A stretch of 64,000 bases of DNA from Halomonas alimentaria (lineage in GTDB: Bacteria > Pseudomonadota > Gammaproteobacteria > Pseudomonadales > Halomonadaceae): contig NZ_WUTT01000001.1 in the NCBI RefSeq assembly GCF_009902005.1, positions 1,888,227 to 1,952,226 of the forward strand, in the 5' to 3' direction. Numbering within the stretch: the first letter of the stretch is position 1; the number at the start of each line of letters is the position of its first letter. This document shows positions 56,463-64,000 of the stretch, in pieces. The translations under genes were made by a program, and so were the position numbers. The notes beneath the pieces were generated by a model. That model saw only the letters and a list, made by a program, of their open reading frames with translations, ran no database searches and was not told where the DNA came from.

Positions 56463-56990
56463 CTACCAGTGCAGCGGATAGCGACGATGGCGGGCCAGGT
56501 TGTTCACCAGTACGGCCACCACCAGCATGATGGCGCAGCCGATGCCGATGGGCATCAGCGGGTACCACCAGCCCAGTCCGGTGATCTCCGGGCCGCCGAT
56601 CACCGCCACCAGGGCCGCCGCCGCACCAGGCGGATGCACGCTATGGGTAAGCTGCATCAGCAGGATGGAGAGCGATACCGCCAGGGTCACCGCGAGCGGC
56701 GTGGCGCCCAGCAGCTGGAAGCAGGCGACCCCCGCCACCGCCGAGAGCAGGCTGCCCAGCAGCACGTTGCGCGGTTGGGCGAAGGGGCTCTCCGGCGCCG
56801 CATAGAGCAGCACCGAGGTGGCGCCGAAGGAGGCCACGATCAGCAGATGCTGGGAGAGCCAGTGGGCACTGAGCCAGCAGATCGCCCCCATACCGACCAC
56901 GGCCCCCAGCCATGACCAGAGGGCATCACCGAGATCGGGGGTCTCGCGTTGCAGGCGCTCGCCGCGCATCTTTCCCAGATAGGTCTTCAT
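56463..56990 (-). CDS. HPP family integral membrane protein
   Basis: This is a 175-aa protein with four or five helices and the namesake motif HSVHPPGAAAALVAV, preceded by FGATSVLLYAAPESPFAQPRN. HPP proteins have been linked to nitrite transport in plants and cyanobacteria. In this denitrifier, a role in nitrogen-oxide movement is possible but unproven. An ANR-like box lies about 98 bp upstream in an AT-rich promoter region. The start at 56990 is chosen; longer in-frame readings cross the promoter. Confidence 0.85.
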   Translation of the reverse strand: MKTYLGKMRGERLQRETPDLGDALWSWLGAVVGMGAICWLSAHWLSQHLLIVASFGATSVLLYAAPESPFAQPRNVLLGSLLSAVAGVACFQLLGATPLAVTLAVSLSILLMQLTHSVHPPGAAAALVAVIGGPEITGLGWWYPLMPIGIGCAIMLVVAVLVNNLARHRRYPLHW

Positions 56991-57081
56991 CGTCCCTGAA
57001 TCGTGGAGAGTGAGCGGGGAAGTCTGCCAAGACATAAGAAGATATAAAAGACAATATTTTTTATAACAACATGGATAAAAC

Positions 57082-57095
57082 TTGACCGGGATCAG
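57082..57095. promoter_or_regulatory. ANR/FNR-like box upstream of the HPP gene
   Basis: TTGAC-CGGG-ATCAG differs from the consensus TTGAC-N4-ATCAA by one base. On the minus strand, a TATTGT -10-like element at 57051-57056 puts the box about 44 bp upstream of the expected start, near the class II distance. The surrounding 57030-57080 is strongly AT-rich compared with the window. Confidence 0.45.
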
Positions 57096-57207
57096 CTCCC
57101 CATCTACTCCAATGGCTTCCACACAAGACATGATCTCCATCAAGCAACAGGATCGAACAGGACGTGCCTCCGGGACGGAGGGGGCGACCTCGCGGTCGAT
57201 TGGGCGC

Positions 57208-60012
57208 CTACTCCCTGCGCTCCTCGAGGAAGGCGAGCAGCTCCTCCAACGGCATCGGTCGAGCGAAGTAGTAGCCCTGGAAGGTCTCGCAGTGATGGTC
57301 GCCAAGGTAACGGAACTGCTCCTCGGTCTCGATGCCCTCGACGACCACGTCCAGTTCCAGCTCCCCGGCCATGGAGACAATGCCCCGGACGATGGCGGCG
57401 TCACGAGGATCGCTGACCACATCCTGGATGAAGGCACGATCGATCTTGATCTTGCTGATCGGCAGATACTTCAGGTAGCCGAGGCTTGAGAAGCCGGTAC
57501 CGAAGTCATCGATGGCGATGCGAATCCCCTGCTCACGCAGCAGGCACAGGGTCTCGATCACCCGTTCGGTGCTGTCCATCAGCACCCCTTCGGTGAGCTC
57601 CAGCTCGAGGAGGGCCGGCGCCAGTCCGCTTTCCACTACCGTCTGCATGACGCCCCTCACGAACCCCGGCCGCTGGAACTGCATGGGCGAGATGTTCACG
57701 GCCATGGTGAGGTCATCCATGCCGATGGCATTGAGGTCCCGGGCGTCGCGGCAGGCGGTGGCCAGTACCCAGTCGCTGATCGGGATGATCTGACCGGTAT
57801 CCTCGGCCAGGCCGATGAAGGCAGCCGGCGAGATGAAGCCACGCTCGGGATGATGCCAGCGCACCAGCGCCTCCACGCCCACGACCTTGCCACTGGGTCC
57901 GTGGATCTGGGGCTGGTAGTAGAGCTCGAACTGCTGCTCCTCGATGGCTCGCTGCAGGGCATTGCGCAACGAGACCCGCTCGCTCACCTTCTGGTTGAGT
58001 TCGCGGGTGTACCACTGGAAGGTGTTGCGCCCTTGACGCTTGGCCTTGTACATGGCCAGGTCGGCCTGTTGGATCAGCTCCATGGGCCGCTCGACTCCGC
58101 CGTCGCACAGGGTGATACCGATGCTCGCCGTGATGCGCAGCTCGTTGCCATCGATATGGTAGGGGGCTGCAACCTGGGCCAGCAGGCGCTCCACGACCGG
58201 CAGTACATCATCCTCGTGGGCCAGGTCGGGGAGCAGGATCACGAACTCGTCGCCGCCGAAGCGGGCCACGCTGTCGCCGGGGCGCAGCTGCTGCTCGAGT
58301 CGACCTGCAACCTCCTGCAGGATGCGGTCGCCGGTCTAGTGGCCCAGGGTGTCATTGATTGGCTTGAAGCCGTCCAGGTCGAGGAAAAGCACCGCCAGGA
58401 ACCGCCGGTAGCGGCGCGCGATCTGGCACCCCTGGGCGAGGCGATCCTCCAGCAGGGTGCGGTTGGGGAGCCCGGTCAGTGCATCGTGACTGGCGTTGTA
58501 GGCGAGCTGTGACTGGTACTCCTTCTGGGTAGAGATGTCGTTCTGCACCCCGATGAAGTGGGTGACATCGCCCGTCTCATCACGCACCGGGGAGATATAG
58601 AGGTCGTTCCAGAAGGTGGTGCCGTCACGACGATAGTTGCGGATGACAATGTGCACGTCGCGACGGTTGGCGATGCCCTCCCGCAACGCCAGGGTGGCAC
58701 GCGGCTCGGTGTTCTCGCCCTGCAGGAAGCGGCAGTTGCGCCCGACCGCCTCCTCCCTGGCATAGCCGGTGATGCGCTCGAAGGCCGGGTTGACGTAGAC
58801 AATGGGCAGGTCGGGCTTGCGCGCATCGCAGATCACAACGCCGTTGATGCTCGAGGCCACGCTGCTCTCGAGGATACGCAGCTGGCGCTCCGACTCCTTG
58901 CGCTGATTGATGTCACGGAAGTAGACCGCCAGCCCCTCATCGGAAGGATAGGCGTGTACCTCGACCCACAGTTCAAGGCGGGGGTTGCAGGCCTCGAAGT
59001 GGGCGGCGACTCCCGTATCGATCGCACGTCGGTATTCGATATCGAAACGAGAGCCCCAGGCTTCCGGGAAGGCCTCCCAGATATTGCAGCCCAGCAGCGA
59101 GCCGGGAGCACTCTGCAGCAGCCGCTCGGCCTCGCGGTTGACGTAGGTGAAGCACCAGTCGGCATCCAGGGTGAAGAAGCCGTCGGTGATGCTCTCCAGG
59201 GTGGTGGTGAGACGCTCCGCCAGCCGCGAGACCTCGGCGCGCAGCCGGCGCTGCTCGGTGATGTCCTGGGTCGAGCCCTGCGCCCTCAGGATGCACCCCA
59301 CCTCGTCGTGGACCGCCTGGCCGATCACCCGCACCCAGATGTGGCGCCCGCGCGCGGTAACCACCTCGAACTCCTCGTCGAAGGCGGTGCCATCGCGACA
59401 GCACGCCGCGAAGCGCTCGCTCAGCCGCTGGCGGTCATGCGGAGCGTAGTAGGCGATGGCCTGATCCACCGTAGGCTGGAAGCCGGCGGGCTCGTCGTGG
59501 ATGGCACAGACCTCGTCGGACCAGATCGGTGAGCCTCCGGGAAGCTCCACGTACCAGGCACCGATCAGGGCCGTCTCTCCCACGATCGTCGAGAAGTGTT
59601 CATGCCGGCTCATGGCCGTCTCGCTCTGCCGGCGAGCCGAGATATCCCGAGCCACCACGTAGATCACCCGCTCCTCACCGATGGCGGCATTGATCTCCAC
59701 CCAGTGCAGGCGGCCCTCGTGGTCGTGGACCCTTGCCTCGAGCCCCCTGACGGCGCCACCGGACGCCAGCCGCTCTATCGCCTCGGCGATGCGGGCATGG
59801 TCCTGCTGGTCCACCAGGCGGGTGTAGGGTTGATGGAGGAGCTCGACCTCGTCATAGCCAAGCTGGTGCTGAAAGGCGGGGTTGACCTGCAGGAATCGGC
59901 CCTCAAGGCTGACGCGGCAGAACAGGTCGGTCGAGAGGGTAAAGAACTGATCCTGCCGACCGGTAGCCGGCAGCAGCAGGGAACGCAATCGAGCAAGCAG
60001 CGGGCGGATCAT
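57208..60012 (-). pseudogene. PAS/LOV-GGDEF-EAL cyclic-di-GMP protein interrupted by an in-frame amber codon
   Basis: The gene reads as one continuous frame of 935 codons, including the stop, with a single TAG at 58336-58338 (codon 559). The N-terminal part has three PAS-like domains, then a LOV-type domain with GRNCRFLQG, which holds the flavin-adduct cysteine of blue-light receptors. The GGDEF domain starts ALTGLPNR and is cut at NDTLGH-stop-TGDRIL. After the stop the frame continues with RFGGDEF intact and a full EAL domain (VGVEALVRWHHPERG, DDFGTGFSSLGYL). The remaining 350 codons show no other damage. The stop occupies a variable position, where CAG (Gln) would be natural. It may be a recent pseudogene, a suppressed gene, a sequencing error, or two polypeptides with EAL restarted at GTG 58269. 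Confidence 0.85.
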
Positions 60013-60177
60013 GGACGTCCTGTGACTGTTGTTATGGGCGACCAGGCCTGGCCAGACAATGGCCACCCGATCCGGAAGGGGAGTCACAAACAGCGTTCGA
60101 AAATCGGCGAAAGCATAGTCGCACGATGCCTTTCCAGGCTCAAATCAGGTACAGGCGTGGGAAGGCGGACAGCAGGC

Positions 60178-60215
60178 AAAAAAAAGCGAAGGGCCCACAG
60201 CGATGCTGTGGGCCC
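60178..60215 (-). terminator. Rho-independent terminator after tRNA-Arg
   Basis: On the minus strand, a perfect 11-bp stem GGGCCCACAGC/GCTGTGGGCCC with an ATC loop is followed by TTCGC and eight T residues. It lies 10 bp after the tRNA 3' end. Confidence 0.93.
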
Positions 60216-60225
60216 TCGAAATTCG

Positions 60226-60302
60226 TGGCGCGCCCGGCAGGATTCGAACCTGCGACCCTCGGCTTCGGAGGCCGATACTCTATCCAACTGAGCTACGGGC
60301 GC
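60226..60302 (-). tRNA. tRNA-Arg (anticodon CCG)
   Basis: The 77-nt gene folds as a cloverleaf: acceptor GCGCCCG/CGGGCGC, a D-arm with AGCTCAGTTGGATAGAG, an anticodon stem TCGGC/GCCGA with loop CTCCGAA (anticodon CCG), T-arm GCAGG-TTCGAAT-CCTGC, discriminator G and an encoded CCA end. It decodes CGG arginine codons. It is a single tRNA unit with its own promoter and terminator. Confidence 0.98.
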
Positions 60303-60331
60303 ATCACCCGGCATGGCGCCGAGCGGACGAC

Positions 60332-60360
60332 ATCCTAACTGCCAGGCCTGCCACTGTCCA
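60332..60360 (-). promoter_or_regulatory. Promoter of tRNA-Arg
   Basis: On the minus strand, TGGACA and TAGGAT are separated by 17 bp, placing transcription start about 20 bases before the tRNA. Confidence 0.6.
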
Positions 60361-60377
60361 GCATGGGGCACAGTGAA

Positions 60378-60407
60378 GGCCCCCGCCTCATCCCAACGGC
60401 GGGGGCC
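60378..60407. other. GC-rich hairpin upstream of the di-domain cytochrome gene
   Basis: GGCCCCCGCC and GGCGGGGGCC form a perfect 10-bp stem with a 10-base loop. It separates the divergent tRNA-Arg and cytochrome promoters. A TATACT -10-like element for the cytochrome lies downstream at 60438-60443, so the hairpin is not in that transcript. Confidence 0.55.
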
Positions 60408-60551
60408 ACGCCATTTTCCTGGCGACAGGGTTGCCGGTATACTGTCCGCAACGACTGCAAGATGGCATCTCCCTCGGCTGCGTTGCCGACACCGTTTCCG
60501 CCGGGCGCTGCCGCGAACAACTTCCTAAAGGACCGTGAAGAGGTGGTGAGA

Positions 60552-61478
60552 GTGAAATCCAGCAAGCTGATCATGGGGTGCCTGGCCACCCTGGGCCTGA
60601 CCGCCAGCGCCGGTATCGCCCTGGCCCAGGACGATGCCGAGCGCGAAGCCATCGCCGAGCGCCTGAAGCCGGTGGGCGAGCTCTGCGTCCAAGGCGAGGA
60701 TTGCGGCACCATGGCTGCCGCCAGCGGTGGTGGCAGCAGCGCCTCCAGCGGTGGCGGTGACGATATCGACGGCGCCGGCATCTACAACAATGTGTGCATG
60801 GCCTGTCACGAGACCGGCGCCGCCGGCGCCCCGATCCGCGGCGATGAGGCCGCCTGGGCCGACCGCGTGGAGCAAGGCTTCGCCACTCTGCTGGATCACT
60901 CGATCAACGGCTTCAACGCCATGCCGGCCCGAGGCGGCAACCCCAACCTCTCCGATGCCGAGATGGAGGCCGTCACCGCCTATATGGTCGAGCCGGTGAT
61001 GGACGTGCCGGAGCTGGGCGGAGGTGCGGATGAAGCGTCGGCCGAAGATACCGCTGCCGCCGAAGACGCCGCCGCTGCCGAAGAGACCGCTGCCGCCGAA
61101 GACGCCGCCGCTGCCGAAGAGACCGCTGCCGCCGATAACGCCGATAACGCCGATAACGCCGCTGGCGAAGATACCGGTGCTGCCGAAGACGCCGCTGCCG
61201 CCGATAACGCCGCTACCGAAGTCGCCGCCGCCGATCTGCCCGGCGCCGACAAGATCGGTACCTGTGTGGCATGCCATGGTCAGGATGGTCACGGTACCGC
61301 GCCGATGTATCCGAACCTCGCGGGCCAGAATGTCGCCTATATGGAAGGTGCTCTTAAGGCCTATCGCGATGGTCAGCGCCAGGGCGGCATGTCGGCGATC
61401 ATGACCCCGATGGCAGCTTCCCTGTCCGATGAAGATATCACGGACATCGCCAACTACTACCATCAGCAGCCGCGCTAA
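60552..61478 (+). CDS. Di-domain periplasmic cytochrome c with repetitive acidic linker
   Basis: This is a 308-aa protein with two c-type haem domains. The GTG at 60552 gives a signal peptide (about 1-27, ending LAQ); GTG codons at 60543 and 60546 are alternatives. Domain 1 (about 65-140) has CMACH and resembles cytochrome c5. A linker of about 75 residues rich in Ala, Glu, Asp and Asn follows, including two exact 12-residue repeats (EDAAAAEETAAA) and three DNA triplets. Domain 2 (about 230-306) has CVACH and is closely related to the free-standing cytochrome at 41.0 kb. An additional Cys pair (LCVQGEDC) lies before domain 1. Probably an electron carrier to terminal oxidases. Confidence 0.87.
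   Translation: MKSSKLIMGCLATLGLTASAGIALAQDDAEREAIAERLKPVGELCVQGEDCGTMAAASGGGSSASSGGGDDIDGAGIYNNVCMACHETGAAGAPIRGDEAAWADRVEQGFATLLDHSINGFNAMPARGGNPNLSDAEMEAVTAYMVEPVMDVPELGGGADEASAEDTAAAEDAAAAEETAAAEDAAAAEETAAADNADNADNAAGEDTGAAEDAAAADNAATEVAAADLPGADKIGTCVACHGQDGHGTAPMYPNLAGQNVAYMEGALKAYRDGQRQGGMSAIMTPMAASLSDEDITDIANYYHQQPR
61062..61160 (+). repeat. In-gene tandem repeats coding the cytochrome linker
   Basis: A 36-bp unit is perfectly duplicated (61062-61097, 61098-61133), followed by three copies of GATAACGCC (61134-61160). The perfect identity suggests recent slippage and a linker that varies in length between strains. Confidence 0.92.
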
Positions 61479-61499
61479 GTCCCTGCCTAAGCCCCTTTG

Positions 61500-61543
61500 C
61501 CGACACCCCCGGAGGTGATCACGCCAGTCCGGAGTGGTGTCGG
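61500..61543. terminator. Imperfect hairpin between convergent cytochrome c and rep
   Basis: Outer stem CCGACACC/GGTGTCGG and inner stem CCGGA/TCCGG form a long hairpin with no T run. It lies 21 bp after the cytochrome stop and may serve as a weak bidirectional terminator. Confidence 0.55.
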
Positions 61544-61576
61544 CCAGCAGGGACTTTCCGGTTACGAACTTCAAGA

Positions 61577-63655
61577 CTAGTCAAGTAACGAGCGCAACCC
61601 GGCGATGGCACTCTGACCCCGTGCCTGCTTCTTCTCCGGATCCTCGCGGTCCGGCCTCCCCTCCCACTCCAGGTCGGCCTCGGGCAGCTCGTCCAGGAAG
61701 CGGCTCGGGGCACAGTCCATCAACTCACCATAGGTCTTGCGCTGGCGGGCCAGGGTCAGGGTCAGGGTGCGCCGCGCCCGGGTGATTCCCACGTAGGCCA
61801 GGCGTCGCTCCTCCTCCACCGTCCCCGCCTCGATGGCGTTGCGGTGGGGCAGCAGCTCCTCCTCCAGCCCCATCAGGTAGACGTGCGGGAACTCCAGCCC
61901 CTTGGAGGCGTGCATGGTCAGCAGCTGGACCCGGTCGGAGTCGTCCTCCTCGGCCTGCTGCTCGAGGATATCGCGCAGCACCAGTCGCGAGATGGCCGCC
62001 TCCACGCTGTCGGTCTCGGTCTCCTCGGAGGCGGTGCTTTCGTCCGGCCCCTCATCCTCGGGTGAGGCCTGCATCGACTTCTCCAGCTGGTCGATCAGGA
62101 TCCAGACATTGGCCATGCGCCGCTCGGCGATGGTCGGGGCACTGGCGTTCTGGTATAGCCAGGCCTCGTAGTCCATCTCGCGCAACATGTCGCGGATGGC
62201 GGCGATGGCATCGCCGCTATCCATGCGCCGTCGCACCGCGTCGATGAAGTGGGTGAAGCGCCCCAGCCGCTCCACCGCCCTGACCGGCAGCTGCTCGGCC
62301 AGGCCCAGCTCGTGGCAGGCGGCGAACAGCGCGATGCTCCGCTCGTTGGCATAGTTGGCCAGCTTCTCCAGGGTGCCGGGGCCGATCTCCCGGCGCGGCA
62401 CGTTGACGATGCGCAGGAAGGCGTTGTCGTCGGCCGGATTGATCAGCAGCCGCAGGTAGGCCATGGCGTCCTTGATCTCGTTGCGCGAGAAGAAGGAGGT
62501 ACCCCCGGAGAGCTTGTAGGGAATCTGGTAGTGCTGCAGCTTGAGCTCCAGCAGCCGGGCCTGGAAGTTGCCGCGATAGAGCACCGCGAAGTCGCGCCAC
62601 TCGGCGCGCTCCTTGATGCGCCGGGTGAGGATCTCGCTGGCCACGCGATCCGCCTCGGCCTCCTCGTGGCGGTTGACCACCACACGGATCGGCGCCCCCT
62701 CGCCCATGTCCGACCACAGGGTCTTCTCGTAGACGTGGGGGTTGTTGCTGATCAGGGTATTGGCGGCTCGCAGGATGGTGCCGGTGGAGCGGTAGTTCTG
62801 CTCCAGCTTGATGACGTCCAGGCGCGGAAAGTCCTCGCCCAGGGTCACCAGGTTCTCGGGGCGCGCCCCGCGCCAGGCGTAGATCGACTGGTCATCGTCA
62901 CCCACCACGGTGAAGGTCTTGCGCTCCCCCATCAGCAGCTTGACCAGCTGGTACTGGCTGACGTTGGTGTCCTGGTACTCGTCCACCAGCATGTAGTGGA
63001 TGCGCTTGCGCCAGCGCGCCAGGGCCTCGGGGTCGTCGCGCAGCAGTACCACCGGCAGCAGGATGAGGTCGTCGAAGTCCACCGCGTTGTAGGCCTTCAG
63101 GTGGCGGTTGTAGGCCTCGTAGACCCGGGCGGCGAACAGCTCGTCCTCGTCCGCAGCGTGGGACATCGCCTGACCCGGCAGCACCAGGTCGTTCTTCCAC
63201 TCGGAGATGCGGTGCTGCACGGCATTGATCTGGTCGGCATCGACCTGGGCATCCTTGTGCATCAGGTCGCGCAGCAGCGCCTTGGCGTCCTCGGGGTCGA
63301 ACAGCGAGAAGCCGGAACGATAGCCCAGCGCCTTGAGCTCGCGGCGGATGATGTTGAGCCCCAGGGTGTGGAAGGTGGAGACGGTCAGGCCATGCCCCTC
63401 CTTGCCCTTGAGCATGCTGCCCACGCGCTCCTTCATCTCCCGGGCGGCCTTGTTGGTGAAGGTCACCGCGGCGATCCGGCGGGCGCTCATGCCGCACACC
63501 TGCACCAGGTAGGCGATCTTGGTGGTGATCACGCTGGTCTTGCCGGAACCGGCGCCGGCCAGCACCAGGCAGGGGCCGTCGATATAGCGCACCGCCTCCT
63601 GCTGGCGGGGGTTCAAGCCGGCGAGTCGCTGCTGGATGGAGGGGGGCGAGTTCAT
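61577..63655 (-). CDS. rep: ATP-dependent DNA helicase Rep
   Basis: This 692-aa UvrD/Rep-family 3'-5' helicase helps forks pass protein roadblocks. Walker A is AGAGSGKT (33-40), motif Ia is FTNKAAREMKER, motif II is DEYQDTN, motif III is GDDDQSIYAWRGA, motif IV is LEQNYRSTGTI and motifs V-VI are TMHASKGLEF and VGITRARRTL. Length and the LNPRQQEAVRYIDGPCLVLAG start fit Rep rather than UvrD. It overlaps trmL by 4 bp, so it is second in that transcript. Confidence 0.95.
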   Translation of the reverse strand: MNSPPSIQQRLAGLNPRQQEAVRYIDGPCLVLAGAGSGKTSVITTKIAYLVQVCGMSARRIAAVTFTNKAAREMKERVGSMLKGKEGHGLTVSTFHTLGLNIIRRELKALGYRSGFSLFDPEDAKALLRDLMHKDAQVDADQINAVQHRISEWKNDLVLPGQAMSHAADEDELFAARVYEAYNRHLKAYNAVDFDDLILLPVVLLRDDPEALARWRKRIHYMLVDEYQDTNVSQYQLVKLLMGERKTFTVVGDDDQSIYAWRGARPENLVTLGEDFPRLDVIKLEQNYRSTGTILRAANTLISNNPHVYEKTLWSDMGEGAPIRVVVNRHEEAEADRVASEILTRRIKERAEWRDFAVLYRGNFQARLLELKLQHYQIPYKLSGGTSFFSRNEIKDAMAYLRLLINPADDNAFLRIVNVPRREIGPGTLEKLANYANERSIALFAACHELGLAEQLPVRAVERLGRFTHFIDAVRRRMDSGDAIAAIRDMLREMDYEAWLYQNASAPTIAERRMANVWILIDQLEKSMQASPEDEGPDESTASEETETDSVEAAISRLVLRDILEQQAEEDDSDRVQLLTMHASKGLEFPHVYLMGLEEELLPHRNAIEAGTVEEERRLAYVGITRARRTLTLTLARQRKTYGELMDCAPSRFLDELPEADLEWEGRPDREDPEKKQARGQSAIAGLRSLLD

Positions 63656-64000
63656 CGGCTGTCGACTCCGGCGGCACCGGCGAAGTCCAGCTGTCGCCAG
63701 GCTTCATAGACCAGCACCGCACAGGCGTTGGAGAGATTGAGGCTGCGACTGTCCTCGCGCATGGGAATGCGCAGTCGCTGCGCCTCGGGCAGGGCCTCGA
63801 GCATCGCCCCGGGCAGGCCACGGGTCTCGGGGCCGAACACCAGAGCATCGCCGGCACGGTAGCTCGGCTCATGGTAGCCCGTCCGCCCGCGGGTCGATAC
63901 CGCGAAGACCCGCCGAGGGCTGGCCGCCTCGAGGTAGGCCGGCCAGTCGCGGTGCACGCGCACTGCCGCCCACTCGTGATAGTCGAGGCCGGCACGGCGC
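63652..64000 (-). CDS. trmL: tRNA (cytidine/uridine-2'-O-)-methyltransferase TrmL, C-terminal part (5' end outside window)
   Basis: This is a SPOUT-class methyltransferase that modifies the wobble base of tRNA-Leu. The frame is open to the window end, where GLDYHEWAAV is readable upstream of an internal GTG, so the N-terminus lies beyond. The trefoil-knot motifs GPETRGLP and RIPMREDSRSLNLSNA are intact. Its stop overlaps the rep start by 4 bp. Confidence 0.93.
   Translation of the reverse strand, partial: RRAGLDYHEWAAVRVHRDWPAYLEAASPRRVFAVSTRGRTGYHEPSYRAGDALVFGPETRGLPGAMLEALPEAQRLRIPMREDSRSLNLSNACAVLVYEAWRQLDFAGAAGVDSR

Overview
The window is a dense, high-GC gammaproteobacterial chromosome segment that fits Halomonadaceae (Halomonas or a close relative). 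The main support is a teaABCD ectoine uptake operon whose substrate-binding protein closely resembles Halomonas elongata TeaA as I remember it. Gammaproteobacterial gene orders (hemCDXY next to argH, and lptM-lysA-dapF-DUF484-xerC-HAD phosphatase) and a complete denitrification nos cluster agree with this. No phage, insertion sequence or CRISPR array was seen.

Layout. 1-3.6 kb: carboxynorspermidine dehydrogenase (cut by the window edge) and nspC, then a divergent aspartate kinase. 3.5-6.9 kb: two tandem crcB fluoride exporters divergent from a large MscS-type channel. 7-11.5 kb: hemC-hemD-hemX-hemY on the minus strand. 11.7-17.9 kb: argH followed by the lptM-lysA-dapF-DUF484-xerC-HAD run, with overlapping or nearly abutting genes. 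18-21 kb: yihA, cytochrome c4, dsbA and an EEP-family phosphatase/nuclease. 21-29 kb: an orphan TRAP permease pair, a YqaA-type membrane protein, thiD, a tandem universal stress protein, a chalcone-isomerase-like protein, dtd, yheS and a TIGR02444 protein. 29-32.7 kb: teaABCD. 33-37 kb: FKBP isomerase, PHB-depolymerase-like esterase, SCO1 with a FixH-like partner, and an AEC transporter.

37-49.3 kb is an anaerobic/nitrogen-oxide block: hemN, nnrS, a DUF454 gene, nsrR, a small cytochrome c and nosRZDFYL. NsrR-like and ANR/FNR-like boxes lie in its promoter regions, so it reads as an oxygen- and NO-controlled N2O-respiration island. After it come a small secreted protein, a cyclophilin, ahpC and ahpF, a proline-racemase-family enzyme with a dehydrogenase, an HPP membrane protein, a PAS/LOV-GGDEF-EAL gene broken by an in-frame amber codon, tRNA-Arg(CCG), a di-domain cytochrome c, rep and trmL (cut by the window end).

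The least ordinary signals are non-coding. (1) A probable Fur-controlled small RNA at about 36984-37097 has a consensus-like promoter, an overlapping Fur-box-like sequence, a RyhB-like arrangement (hairpin, unpaired CATTGCT stretch) and a rho-independent terminator. (2) A dispersed, highly structured intergenic repeat of about 125 bp occurs in three full copies (32.7, 49.3 and 53.9 kb) plus one internally deleted copy (50.0 kb). Its stems are supported by compensatory base changes between copies. Operators and functions are inferred from sequence alone.
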